6,369 nt of DNA from Limiplasma sp045540635 (GCA_045540635.1 JAZQHO010000217.1:1-6369); one strand, 5' to 3'. Positions 1-5,648 are shown, numbered from the stretch's first letter. The notes: generated by a model from the letters alone, not told the origin. Made by a program: numbers and translations.

Positions 1-329
1 GACCGCTTGGCCTCCGACTTGTACTGGGCGGTCATCAGAAGGCCGTAGGTGCTTTCATCCACCTCACCGGTCTCCGGTTGCCCGTAATCCTTCTGGAAGC
101 GCTTGACGGCGGCAAAGGTGCCGTCCAGATAGTTGCCGCTCACCTTGCCGGTGTAGTAGCCCAGATCCTTCAGCTTTTGCTGGATCTCCGTTACCTGATC
201 GCCCTTCATGCCGTAGACGATGCTCTGGAACGCAGTCTCCGCACCGCCTGCCGCCACCGAGCCCACCAGCAGTGCGCACAGCAGCATGCAAACCAGCGCC
301 AGCAGTACAAGGGAATGTTTTTGCTTCAT
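1..329 (-). CDS. Secreted peptidoglycan-binding (PG_binding_1) protein, C-terminus outside window
   Basis: Reading the minus strand from the ATG at 329 gives 109 codons with no stop before the window edge, so the gene is partial. Residues 1-27 form a signal peptide: a basic start (MKQKHS), a long Leu/Val/Cys core and a small-residue AAGGA cleavage region. Residues about 38-98 match the peptidoglycan-binding type 1 fold: GMKGDQVTEIQQKLKDLGYY, then a G-x-Y-x-D-G-T-F-A-A-V-x-x-F-Q segment (residues 65-79) and a closing G-x-V-D-x-x-T-Y-G. Such domains anchor cell-wall hydrolases (SleB/CwlJ type, amidases, L,D-transpeptidases) to peptidoglycan outside the membrane. The catalytic domain, if there is one, lies beyond the window. 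The stop of the upstream phosphatase gene sits inside a GAGGTGAG ribosome-binding site 11 bp before this ATG, so the two are probably co-transcribed and translationally coupled. The domain call is firm; the enzyme activity is unknown. Confidence 0.85.
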   Translation of the reverse strand, partial: MKQKHSLVLLALVCMLLCALLVGSVAAGGAETAFQSIVYGMKGDQVTEIQQKLKDLGYYTGKVSGNYLDGTFAAVKRFQKDYGQPETGEVDESTYGLLMTAQYKSEAKR

Positions 330-340
330 GGTCGCTCACC

Positions 341-1150
341 TCACAGATAGGGATTCATATCGCTGAGCCGCTCAAAGATGAGATCGGGCTTGACGGGGCT
401 TTCCGCCACATCCGCCCGTGTGCTTTCGCCGGTCAGGACCAGCACGCTGAGCATGCCGAAGTTGACGCCGGTGGCAATGTCGGTATACAGCCGGTCGCCC
501 ACCATGGCAAGCTGGCTTTTGCAAAGCCCGGTGATGCCCAACGCATCCTCCACGATGCCGCTGTAGGGCTTGCCGAGGATCAGGTCGGGCCGGCGGCCTG
601 CGCTGGCTTCGATAAAGGCCATGATGGCCCCGATATCCGGCGCGAAGCCGGTCTCGGTGGGGCAGTTGAAATCCGGATGGGTGGCGATGTAGGGCAGTCC
701 GGCACGCACAAGATCGCACACGGTGGTCATTTTGGCATAATCCAGCGTGGTATCGTAGGCGATGAGCACATAGTCGGGGTTTTCGTCATCCATGGGCAGC
801 CCCAGCTGATGAAGCTCCGCCTTGTAGAGATCGTTGCCCAGCACGAAGGCCTTCTTGCCGGGGAAATGCTTTATGCAGTAGCGTGCCGCCGTCTGCCCGG
901 AGGTGAGCACGTTGAGGAACGGCTCCGTAACGCCCATGCGGCGCAGCTTTTCCACATATACCTGCCCGGATTTGGAGGAGTTGTTGGTCACAAACAGCGC
1001 GGTGCGCCCGGTCTCCCGGAGCTTTTTCAGAAAATCCAGCGAGCCCTCCAAAAGACGGTCGCCCAGATAGAAGGTGCCGTCCATATCCAGCATAAAGCAG
1101 CGGATGGGGGCAAGGAGGGTATGCAGATCGGCAGGAGAGTTGGCGGGCAT
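341..1150 (-). CDS. HAD-superfamily phosphatase, class IIA (NagD-like)
   Basis: A 269-residue cytoplasmic hydrolase, the usual length for the NagD / p-nitrophenylphosphatase subfamily. All four HAD motifs are visible. Motif I is LDMDGT at 21-26 (D22 nucleophile, D24 acid/base). Motif II is FVTNNSS at 53-59. Motif III is the lysine in GKPYSG at 193-198. Motif IV is MVGDRLYTD at 216-224. The stretch between motifs II and III (about 80-185) is the C2-type cap expected of class IIA, including GFAPDIGA. Family members remove phosphate from small metabolites such as UMP, glycolytic by-products or sugar phosphates; the substrate cannot be read from sequence. The open frame extends upstream to 1333, but the first 61 residues are Pro/Ser-rich and lack family similarity. 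The ATG at 1150 is preceded by AAGGAG with 10-nt spacing and is taken as the start. It probably forms a two-gene operon with the peptidoglycan-binding protein downstream. Confidence 0.92.
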   Translation of the reverse strand: MPANSPADLHTLLAPIRCFMLDMDGTFYLGDRLLEGSLDFLKKLRETGRTALFVTNNSSKSGQVYVEKLRRMGVTEPFLNVLTSGQTAARYCIKHFPGKKAFVLGNDLYKAELHQLGLPMDDENPDYVLIAYDTTLDYAKMTTVCDLVRAGLPYIATHPDFNCPTETGFAPDIGAIMAFIEASAGRRPDLILGKPYSGIVEDALGITGLCKSQLAMVGDRLYTDIATGVNFGMLSVLVLTGESTRADVAESPVKPDLIFERLSDMNPYL

Positions 1151-1160
1151 GGCGGGATGG

Positions 1161-1166
1161 CTCCTT
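1161..1166 (-). promoter_or_regulatory. Ribosome-binding site fixing the phosphatase start
   Basis: The minus strand reads AAGGAG here, 10 nt before the ATG at 1150. It supports the short 269-residue start over the upstream ATG at 1333, which would add an unlikely Pro-rich extension. Confidence 0.7.
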
Positions 1167-1260
1167 CTTTCTGTATTGGTTTCCCTGTGCAGGGGAGGCG
1201 GTGTGGATGATAGAAGAGGGGCAGTGCCAAACGCAGACAGTTCACCCATCTTATTTGTAT

Positions 1261-1290
1261 ATTGTAGCACAGAGGGTGGAAGGGGGGCAA
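1261..1290 (-). promoter_or_regulatory. Probable sigma-A promoter of the phosphatase operon
   Basis: On the minus strand an extended -10 element, TG-C-TACAAT, lies at 1269-1261. A weaker -35-like TTGCCC lies at 1290-1285 with an 18-nt spacer. Transcription would start near 1254 and leave a leader of about 100 nt before the ATG at 1150. The -10 is good and the -35 is poor. No riboswitch-like structure was recognised in the leader. Confidence 0.5.
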
Positions 1291-1450
1291 GGGAAGGGGG
1301 AGAGAAGTTACAGGATGGGTCAATACAACGCAAAAGAGGTGAGCGTGGGCATTACAGAATGGGACGGAGCAGATGCTGTTCAGGCTGCATGGAGCTGTTG
1401 CCACACAGTATGTAGCTTGTCTTTGGGCGGCACCCTCAGCCCCAGCCCAA

Positions 1451-1484
1451 CCAAAAAAACAGCAAGCCGCGACCCCGGCTTGCT
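1451..1484 (-). terminator. Intrinsic terminator at the distal end of repeat copy A
   Basis: On the minus strand the AGCAAGCC/GGCTTGCT stem (8 bp, 8-nt loop) is followed directly by GTTTTTTTGG, the classic stem plus U-tract. It would stop minus-strand transcription coming from the 3600-1859 operon before it reaches the phosphatase promoter region. Confidence 0.7.
1461..1484 (+). repeat. 24-bp terminal hairpin repeat, left copy
   Basis: Arms AGCAAGCC and GGCTTGCT enclose GCGACCCC. The same 24 nt recur exactly at 1790-1813, marking the two ends of repeat copy A. Copy B has the same arms at 6154-6181 with a different, longer loop. Confidence 0.9.
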
Positions 1485-1558
1485 CAGACTGTCAAAGAAG
1501 TCCCAGAGGTATGGTCGGGCCGCAGCCCTCCGATTGTCAATCCGAAACCAGCGGCGTG

Positions 1559-1658
1559 CATTGCGGCCCAAAGCCGACCTGTGGTCGGCTTTGGGCTTCG
1601 GCGCTGCGGGAGCGCTATCGCGCTGTCCTCACGCCTCGGTTCACTGCGTTCACCCTTC
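1559..1658. repeat. 100-nt structured module present only in repeat copy A
   Basis: Copy A carries 100 nt here where copy B has only two bases (TA, 6311-6312); the flanking bases match on both sides. The module contains a perfect 14-bp stem GCCCAAAGCCGACC/GGTCGGCTTTGGGC with a 3-nt loop (1566-1596), a small AGCGC/GCGCT tetraloop hairpin (1611-1624) and a weak GGTTCAC/GTTCACC fold near 1638-1654. It is either an insertion in A or a deletion in B. Confidence 0.8.
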
Positions 1659-1748
1659 CGGTGGTTTCGGAACCCTTGCGTAGCAAGGGGTTCCTATCGC
1701 CGTTTGCCGCCCGGGGAGCCGTAGGCTCCTAGGCAAACGGTGCAAAAG

Positions 1749-1785
1749 TCGTGAAAAAAGACGCCGCAGGCGTGTTTTTTGACGA
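1749..1785 (-). terminator. Hairpin with A/T-rich lower stem, likely bidirectional terminator (copy A)
   Basis: Minus-strand arms of 17 nt fold as TCGT, a C/C mismatch, six A:T pairs, a second C/C mismatch, ACGCC:GGCGT and a TGC loop. The T run after the GC stem on either strand suits intrinsic termination. It is the first strong stem-loop downstream of the UPF0104 gene (stop at 1859). Its counterpart in copy B is 6186-6222. Confidence 0.7.
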
Positions 1786-1789
1786 GCTG

Positions 1790-1813
1790 AGCAAGCCGCG
1801 ACCCCGGCTTGCT
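1790..1813 (+). repeat. 24-bp terminal hairpin repeat, right copy
   Basis: Exact direct duplicate of 1461-1484. Because its arms are themselves inverted, it contributes both to the direct repeat and to the terminal inverted repeat of the element. Confidence 0.9.
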
Positions 1814-1858
1814 GTTGCAGAACCAAATGAAAAACAAAGAAGGAGATCCCTCCGCCGC

Positions 1859-2905
1859 TTACCCTTGCGGCTCCCCCTCCGAAGCGGTTTTCTTCCCAAC
1901 GGCGGCAGCTGCCCCGCTTACTGCCAGCGCAGCAGCGCCCGCCAGCAGACCGATGTAGTAGGAGAACAAGCGCCATACCAGCATGGCAAGGCTGTTCTGC
2001 CCCGGCGGGAAGATGCCCCGGTAGAAAGCCAGAAAGCCGCCCTCCTGTGCACCGCTGGCACCGGGCAGGGGGTTGTAGCTGGCGCTCATATACAGCAGGT
2101 AGGCAATGGCAAGCACCTGCTGCCAGGAGGTACTGCTGAGCCCGAAGGCGTAGTATACGCATACCGCCACCAGCATCAGCGAAAGCACGCTCAGCGAGGA
2201 AAGGAACAGCTGGGTAAGCAGCTCGCCGGGCCGCTTTACGGTCTGGAGCATGTTGGTGTGGTAGTTGTCCAGCACGCTGTGCAGTTTCTCGGCGGCAGCT
2301 GCGGGATCCTTGATGAGCCTCAGCTTTGCGCCTGCTGCCACCAGCCGGTCGGCCAGCCGCTGCAGCCAGGGGCGGAAGAAGGTGGCGGCGGCGATCAGCA
2401 GAACACCCAGCAGATGGATGCTCCAGCCGATCCACACCAGAAAACGCATGCCTGCCAGCTGCACGTTGATGAAATCCCGATGGATGAGCCATACCACCGG
2501 CACGATGAGCACCGAGCTGAGCTGCCCCAGCGCAAAGCGCACCGCCAGCCCGGAGGTACTCACGCCTACGGGCACGCCCGCTTTTTTCAGGTGATAGACC
2601 TGCAAGGGCTGCCCGCCGCTGGAGCCGGGGGTAATGCCGCTGTAGAATGCGCCCATCAGGGTTACATACAGCAGATAGAACAGCCTCACCGGATGCCCGT
2701 GGCGGCGGTAGTAGAGCAGATAGCCCACCGCATCGAACAACAGGAAGCCCAGCCAGCAGCCGATGGCGGCCACGACCCAGCCCGGCTTCAGCGAGCGGAG
2801 GGTATCCCAGACCATCTGAGGGTCGTTGCTGCGGAACACGATCCATACGGACAGCGCAAGCACCGCTGCGATAATGATCGAGCCCAGCCATTTCTTGTTC
2901 TTCAT
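1859..2905 (-). CDS. UPF0104 / lysylphosphatidylglycerol synthase TM-region family membrane protein
   Basis: A 348-residue integral membrane protein with about eight hydrophobic segments (near 7-23, 43-64, 74-92, 117-140, 157-176, 234-255, 263-277 and 302-335). Two diagnostic family motifs are present: TPGSSGGQPLQVY at 92-104 and NPLPGASGAQEGGF at 278-291. The family corresponds to the flippase-like N-terminal half of MprF. The cytoplasmic aminoacyl-transferase domain of MprF is absent, so lysyl-PG synthesis is not expected from this protein alone. Stand-alone members are thought to act in lipid translocation or glycolipid export, but the substrate here is unknown. Its ATG overlaps the stop of the acyltransferase gene (ATGA, 2905-2902), indicating translational coupling and a shared role in membrane lipid handling. 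An AGGGGG site lies 7 nt upstream of the start. Hairpins of repeat copy A follow its stop codon. Confidence 0.88.
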   Translation of the reverse strand: MKNKKWLGSIIIAAVLALSVWIVFRSNDPQMVWDTLRSLKPGWVVAAIGCWLGFLLFDAVGYLLYYRRHGHPVRLFYLLYVTLMGAFYSGITPGSSGGQPLQVYHLKKAGVPVGVSTSGLAVRFALGQLSSVLIVPVVWLIHRDFINVQLAGMRFLVWIGWSIHLLGVLLIAAATFFRPWLQRLADRLVAAGAKLRLIKDPAAAAEKLHSVLDNYHTNMLQTVKRPGELLTQLFLSSLSVLSLMLVAVCVYYAFGLSSTSWQQVLAIAYLLYMSASYNPLPGASGAQEGGFLAFYRGIFPPGQNSLAMLVWRLFSYYIGLLAGAAALAVSGAAAAVGKKTASEGEPQG

Positions 2906-3600
2906 TCGGCGTCCCCCTGGCGGTCGATGGCGCGGGCGAGCCGCTCCGCAATCCCGTCCTTTTCTTCCTTGTAGCTGCCGATGGTCATGGCGGGCCGCTG
3001 GATGATGCAGTGGTTCTCGTCATCCACATACAGGGGCACGAAGGGCAGCTCACGTCCGGTCTTGATGCGGTACAGCTCGCCCAGATAGAGAAAACCGCTG
3101 TAGATCTCGCAGGGCTTGTCGTAGCCCTGCGTATACGCCCTGTCGGGCCAGACGATCATGCTGTCGCCGCGCAGCAGGTATTTGAGCGCCTGCCGTATGG
3201 TGCTGATGGAGCGGTTGTCCCGGTACACCGGCGCTGCCTGAAAGGAGTGCAGCAGCCGCACCGTCACCTTGCCTGCGATCCATGCCCAGAGGTTGAATTT
3301 GGGTGCCGGTTTGCCTTTGCGGGCTGCAAAGGTGTACTCCCTGTAGTGGCGGATGGCGGTCTCGTCATCAAAGAATACGCTCAGGGAGAAGGGATGCACC
3401 TGAAAGGGCAGCCATTTGAGGGTAACATAGGGGCCGTGCATGTTCAGATGCCGGCATACATAGATGGTGGGCTGAGCCGGGGCCTCCACATTCGCCTTGT
3501 AGGGGCGGGAGAGGCAGCGCAGAGTCCGACGGGCGATGCGTGCAAAGAGACCGTAGAACGGCTTGGATTGCGGCACGTCATGGAGCCTTTGTTCTTCCAT
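2902..3600 (-). CDS. PlsC-like lysophospholipid acyltransferase family protein, degenerate HX4D motif
   Basis: A 232-residue protein resembling the 1-acylglycerol-3-phosphate acyltransferase (LPLAT) fold. Residues 45-56 (TIYVCRHLNMHG) occupy the place of catalytic block I. The later block is clear: APVYRDNRSISTIRQALKYL (123-142) followed by GDSMIVWPDRAY (145-156), comparable to the VxRD and phosphate-binding FPEGTRS-like segments. The FVPLYVDD segment (187-194) matches the late FxPV-type block. The HX4D signature is not intact: H51 is followed five residues later by G56 and H55 by T60, so the aspartate of the charge relay is missing. It may be an atypical acyltransferase, use another residue, or have lost activity. 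No signal peptide is seen; there are amphipathic aromatic stretches near 102-121. The start at 3600 has AAAGGAGA 8 nt upstream. It is the first gene of a two-gene operon with the overlapping UPF0104 protein. Confidence 0.78.
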   Translation of the reverse strand: MEEQRLHDVPQSKPFYGLFARIARRTLRCLSRPYKANVEAPAQPTIYVCRHLNMHGPYVTLKWLPFQVHPFSLSVFFDDETAIRHYREYTFAARKGKPAPKFNLWAWIAGKVTVRLLHSFQAAPVYRDNRSISTIRQALKYLLRGDSMIVWPDRAYTQGYDKPCEIYSGFLYLGELYRIKTGRELPFVPLYVDDENHCIIQRPAMTIGSYKEEKDGIAERLARAIDRQGDAE

Positions 3601-3608
3601 TGCGCATT

Positions 3609-3616
3609 TCTCCTTT
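3609..3616 (-). promoter_or_regulatory. Strong ribosome-binding site of the acyltransferase gene
   Basis: The minus strand reads AAAGGAGA, 8 nt before the ATG at 3600. This confirms that start. Confidence 0.85.
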
Positions 3617-3650
3617 CGACGGGTTCTGGAGAGAAGATCCCATCTTTTCT

Positions 3651-3681
3651 ATTATACAAAACAATGTCAACTGTTTATCAA
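3651..3681 (-). promoter_or_regulatory. Probable promoter of the acyltransferase/UPF0104 operon
   Basis: A consensus -10 TATAAT lies at 3656-3651 on the minus strand. The best-placed -35 is TTGATA at 3681-3676 with a long 19-nt spacer. A perfect TTGACA at 3670-3665 is only 8 nt from the -10 and so cannot pair with it. The AT-rich island stands out in GC-rich surroundings. Confidence 0.6.
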
Positions 3682-3701
3682 CTGAATGGCGCACAGTCAA
3701 A

Positions 3702-3735
3702 TGCGGCGAGCAGCCGCAGGCGGTTTTGAGCCGCC
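3702..3735. other. Two adjacent GC-rich hairpins between divergent promoters
   Basis: TGCGGC/GCCGCA (3702-3718, 5-nt loop) is followed at once by GGCGG/CCGCC (3719-3735, 7-nt loop). They lie upstream of both probable promoters and could be an operator-like site or chance GC palindromes. No known regulator motif was recognised. Confidence 0.35.
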
Positions 3736-3761
3736 CAAAGTTGGTATTGTGCCGCCGTTTG

Positions 3762-3790
3762 TTGCAATGCCGCCCGGGAAGTGATAAGAT
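3762..3790 (+). promoter_or_regulatory. Probable extended -10 promoter of the zinc-ribbon/M28 operon
   Basis: TTGCAA at 3762-3767 is separated by exactly 17 nt from TAAGAT at 3785-3790. The latter is preceded by TG-A, giving an extended -10. The start point would be near 3797 with a leader of about 38 nt. Confidence 0.62.
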
Positions 3791-3834
3791 ACCTTTTGTA
3801 TCCAGAATGCCGATGCGTGGAAGGGGGAGGAACC

Positions 3835-4434
3835 ATGGCGCTGATCCGCTGTCCCGAATGCGGCAGGGATGTTTCCAATGCCGCAGGTCGGTGCATCCAT
3901 TGCGGCTACCCACTGCGGGGGCGCAGCAAGCGGCGTGTGCTGGTTGTTCTGGTCTTGCTGGTAGCGGCTGTGCTGGCGCTGGCAGCGGTGTGCGGGCAAA
4001 TGTTCAAAGGCAAGCATGGGCCTGCGCTTTCCCTGCCCTATGGGCTGGATGGCAGCATGACGCCCAAACAGCTCCACGAGCGTATGCAGCGCAGTGGCTT
4101 CGTGCCGGATTTTGAGACCGCAGAGGGCAGCCGCATTGAGTTTGTGTATGCGGCAAAGCAGGTGCACGGGCACGAAGCGTACATGACCCTGCTCTCCACC
4201 GGCGGCGGCAGCACCGAGGTGGCGCATCTCTACCGGGAGGAGGCCTCCTATGGCACCAAGATGTTGAGCCCCCTGTTCATCAGCCTGCGGGAGATGCTGG
4301 TGCAGGAATACGGGCTGCCCACCCATGAGGCCATGGGCGAGTGCAGCTGGGAGAACGGCCCCTATGCCCTCCGGCTCTACTATGTGGGCGAAACCGGCGG
4401 CAATCTGTGGCTGGATGTGGTTTATCAGCCGTAA
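3835..4434 (+). CDS. Zinc-ribbon membrane protein of unknown function
   Basis: A 199-residue protein. The N-terminus is a short zinc ribbon: CPECG at 6-10 and CIHCG at 20-24, giving four cysteine ligands C6, C9, C20 and C23. A basic stretch (RGRSKRR, 28-34) leads into one membrane helix (about 35-54). The zinc ribbon should therefore face the cytoplasm and the remaining 140 residues the outside. That outer domain has an early S-M-T-P-K-Q-L-H-E-R-M segment typical of small repeat-like extracytoplasmic domains, and a C-terminal Y-A-L-R-L-Y-Y-V-G / L-W-L-D-V-V-Y pair of beta strands. It is not a family I can name. The ATG at 3835 follows GGGGGAGG; an alternative in-frame GTG at 3781 would put the promoter inside the gene and is rejected. 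It is the first gene of a run with the M28 peptidase 45 bp downstream; no terminator lies between them. Confidence 0.82.
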   Translation: MALIRCPECGRDVSNAAGRCIHCGYPLRGRSKRRVLVVLVLLVAAVLALAAVCGQMFKGKHGPALSLPYGLDGSMTPKQLHERMQRSGFVPDFETAEGSRIEFVYAAKQVHGHEAYMTLLSTGGGSTEVAHLYREEASYGTKMLSPLFISLREMLVQEYGLPTHEAMGECSWENGPYALRLYYVGETGGNLWLDVVYQP

Positions 4435-4463
4435 GGCTTTGATTATTCGAAATGATACATAAC

Positions 4464-4468
4464 AGGAG
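4464..4468 (+). promoter_or_regulatory. Ribosome-binding site deciding the M28 start
   Basis: AGGAG lies 11 nt before the ATG at 4480. The in-frame GTG at 4468 overlaps it and so is unlikely to be the start. Confidence 0.6.
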
Positions 4469-4479
4469 TGAAGGTACCA

Positions 4480-5637
4480 ATGAGCATCATCGAAACACTG
4501 CTTCAGACCCACCCGGTGCGCAAGAGCAAAAAGCAGAAGGAGGCCTTCCGCAGCTGGTTTATTGGCGAGGCGGAGGGCATGGGCTATACCGCCAAGGCCG
4601 AGCAGGCCAAGGGCTACGGCAGCACCAATCTGGTGGTGGGCGACCCGGAAAGCGCAAGGGTCATCTACACCGCCCACTATGATACGCCCCCGGTCATGCC
4701 CCTGCCCAACTTTATTACGCCCAAAAACATCCCGTTCTATATCTTCTACCAGCTGCTGGTCACGATCGTGATCCTCGGCGGGGCGGCTTTGGTGGGCGCG
4801 CTGGCGGGCTGGCTGACCAAGGAGCCCGGCATCGGCGGCGGTGCAGGCTTCCTTGCTGCCTATGTTCTCCTGTTCCTGATGATGTTCGGCCCCGCCAACA
4901 AGCACTGCGCCAACGACAACACCTCCGGCGTGGCCTCTGTGATGGAGATCATGGCCCGCCTGCCCGAAGAGCAGCGCGGGAAGGCTGCCTTTATCCTCTT
5001 TGACAACGAGGAAAAGGGCATGTTCGGCTCCAGCGGCTATGCTGCTCAGCACAAGGCAGTCAAGAACAACGGTCTGGTCATCAATCTGGACTGTGTGGGC
5101 GATGGCGAGAACATGCTCTTCTTTGCCAACAAGAAAACCCGTGCACTGCCCGAGTACCCCCTGCTGGTGGAAGCCATGGAGGCGCAGACCGGCCGCACGC
5201 TGGTTATGAGCAACATGGAGGGCGCTGTTTATCCCTCCGATCAGGCTCAGTTCACCCACGGTATTGCCGTATGCGCCTGCAACAAGGGCAAGGTGCTGGG
5301 CTACTATGTGGATAAGATCCACACCCCCAAGGACGCGGTCTGCCAGCAGGCCAATCTGGATTTTCTGGCCGATGGTCTGGTGGCCTTTGCCGCAGCGCTG
5401 CCGGAGGCTGCCGCCCCCCGCTCGGAGGCCGAGCTGGCCAAGGAAACCGCCGAGAACAAGAAGCATAAGCTGGCGAGTACGCTGGTGGGGCTTGCGGCGG
5501 CCATCGTCGGCATGGCGCTGCTGATGGTCTACATCCGCAACAAGGGCGAGATGCCGTCGTTTTTCCTGATCGCTGGTTCGCTGCTGTTCGGGTTCGGTTT
5601 TGTGGGCTTTATCGGCGGAGCCATCGGCAAGAAATAA
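4480..5637 (+). CDS. Membrane-embedded M28-family zinc metallopeptidase
   Basis: A 385-residue protein with a full set of M28 aminopeptidase-type residues: H66 and D68 in TAHYDT, bridging D146 in NDNTSG, catalytic E177 and ligand E178 in FDNEEKG, D204 in INLDCVG, and H281 in KIHTPKD. Family members bind two zinc ions and release N-terminal residues from peptides. Unusually, about 80 residues separate the first motif from NDN, and they contain two hydrophobic helices (about 86-111 and 119-137). Two more helices close the protein (331-352 and 360-382). There is no signal peptide, and the basic ENKKHK before helix three suggests the catalytic domain faces the cytoplasm. The ATG at 4480 is chosen because an in-frame GTG at 4468 overlaps the AGGAG ribosome-binding site at 4464-4468. 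The natural substrate is unknown. It lies between the zinc-ribbon gene and two tiny membrane-protein genes, all on one probable transcript. Confidence 0.9.
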   Translation: MSIIETLLQTHPVRKSKKQKEAFRSWFIGEAEGMGYTAKAEQAKGYGSTNLVVGDPESARVIYTAHYDTPPVMPLPNFITPKNIPFYIFYQLLVTIVILGGAALVGALAGWLTKEPGIGGGAGFLAAYVLLFLMMFGPANKHCANDNTSGVASVMEIMARLPEEQRGKAAFILFDNEEKGMFGSSGYAAQHKAVKNNGLVINLDCVGDGENMLFFANKKTRALPEYPLLVEAMEAQTGRTLVMSNMEGAVYPSDQAQFTHGIAVCACNKGKVLGYYVDKIHTPKDAVCQQANLDFLADGLVAFAAALPEAAAPRSEAELAKETAENKKHKLASTLVGLAAAIVGMALLMVYIRNKGEMPSFFLIAGSLLFGFGFVGFIGGAIGKK

Positions 5638-5648
5638 GCATGCGATGC

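Larger units (their letters stand above)
1151..1457. other. Intergenic stretch with phosphatase leader, otherwise no gene seen
   Basis: This 300-bp stretch holds the phosphatase ribosome-binding site and probable promoter on the minus strand. On the plus strand 1271-1305 is very purine-rich (runs of G and GA). An open frame starting at ATG 1315 runs into the repeat element and is not supported by a clear ribosome-binding site or family similarity. No tRNA, terminator or other gene was seen. Confidence 0.6.
1458..1821 (-). repeat. Structured dispersed repeat element, copy A (full length, MITE-like)
   Basis: This roughly 360-bp non-coding element matches, on the minus strand, the sequence at 6141-6369. 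Its ends are imperfect terminal inverted repeats of about 42 nt, starting AACAGCAAGCC and reaching GGCTTGCTCAG-N3-GTCAAA when read inward from either end. Each end contains a hairpin of AGCAAGCC with GGCTTGCT. Inside, reading the minus strand, are a 37-nt A/T-flanked hairpin (1785-1749), a 56-nt block identical to copy B (1746-1691) with nested stems CCGTTTGCC/GGCAAACGG and GGAGCC/GGCTCC, a 26-nt hairpin (1694-1669), and a 10-bp long-range stem TCCGAAACCA/TGGTTTCGGA (1671-1662 with 1550-1541). That stem encloses a 111-nt loop holding further hairpins. Open frames crossing it on either strand lack start signals and protein family features. The direct repeat AACCAAA at 1449-1455 and 1821-1827 could be a target duplication, but the left copy sits 2 nt outside the boundary. 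It lies downstream of the gene ending at 1859 and probably terminates it. Confidence 0.85.

Noticed and set aside
272..1210. 312-residue plus-strand open frame
   Set aside because: Antisense to the HAD phosphatase with all four motifs; Gly/His/Gln-rich composition marks it as a shadow.
1151..1333. N-terminal extension of the phosphatase from an ATG at 1333
   Set aside because: The extra 61 residues are Pro/Ser-rich without family similarity, the region contains the probable promoter, and a ribosome-binding site precedes the ATG at 1150.
1458..1821. Repeat copy A as a CRISPR array
   Set aside because: Only two copies of a 24-nt repeat occur, about 300 nt apart, with no regular spacers; they are element ends.
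1859..2905. Full MprF lysyl-phosphatidylglycerol synthase
   Set aside because: At 348 residues it contains only the membrane flippase-like region and lacks the C-terminal aminoacyl-transferase domain.
1650..2974. Long open frames (433 aa minus, 407 aa plus) over the UPF0104 gene
   Set aside because: Both are out-of-frame shadows of the membrane protein at 1859-2905, rich in Arg/Pro/Gln/His, and they cross into the repeat element.
3665..3670. Perfect TTGACA as the -35 of the acyltransferase promoter
   Set aside because: Its spacing to TATAAT is 8 nt, too short for sigma-A RNA polymerase.
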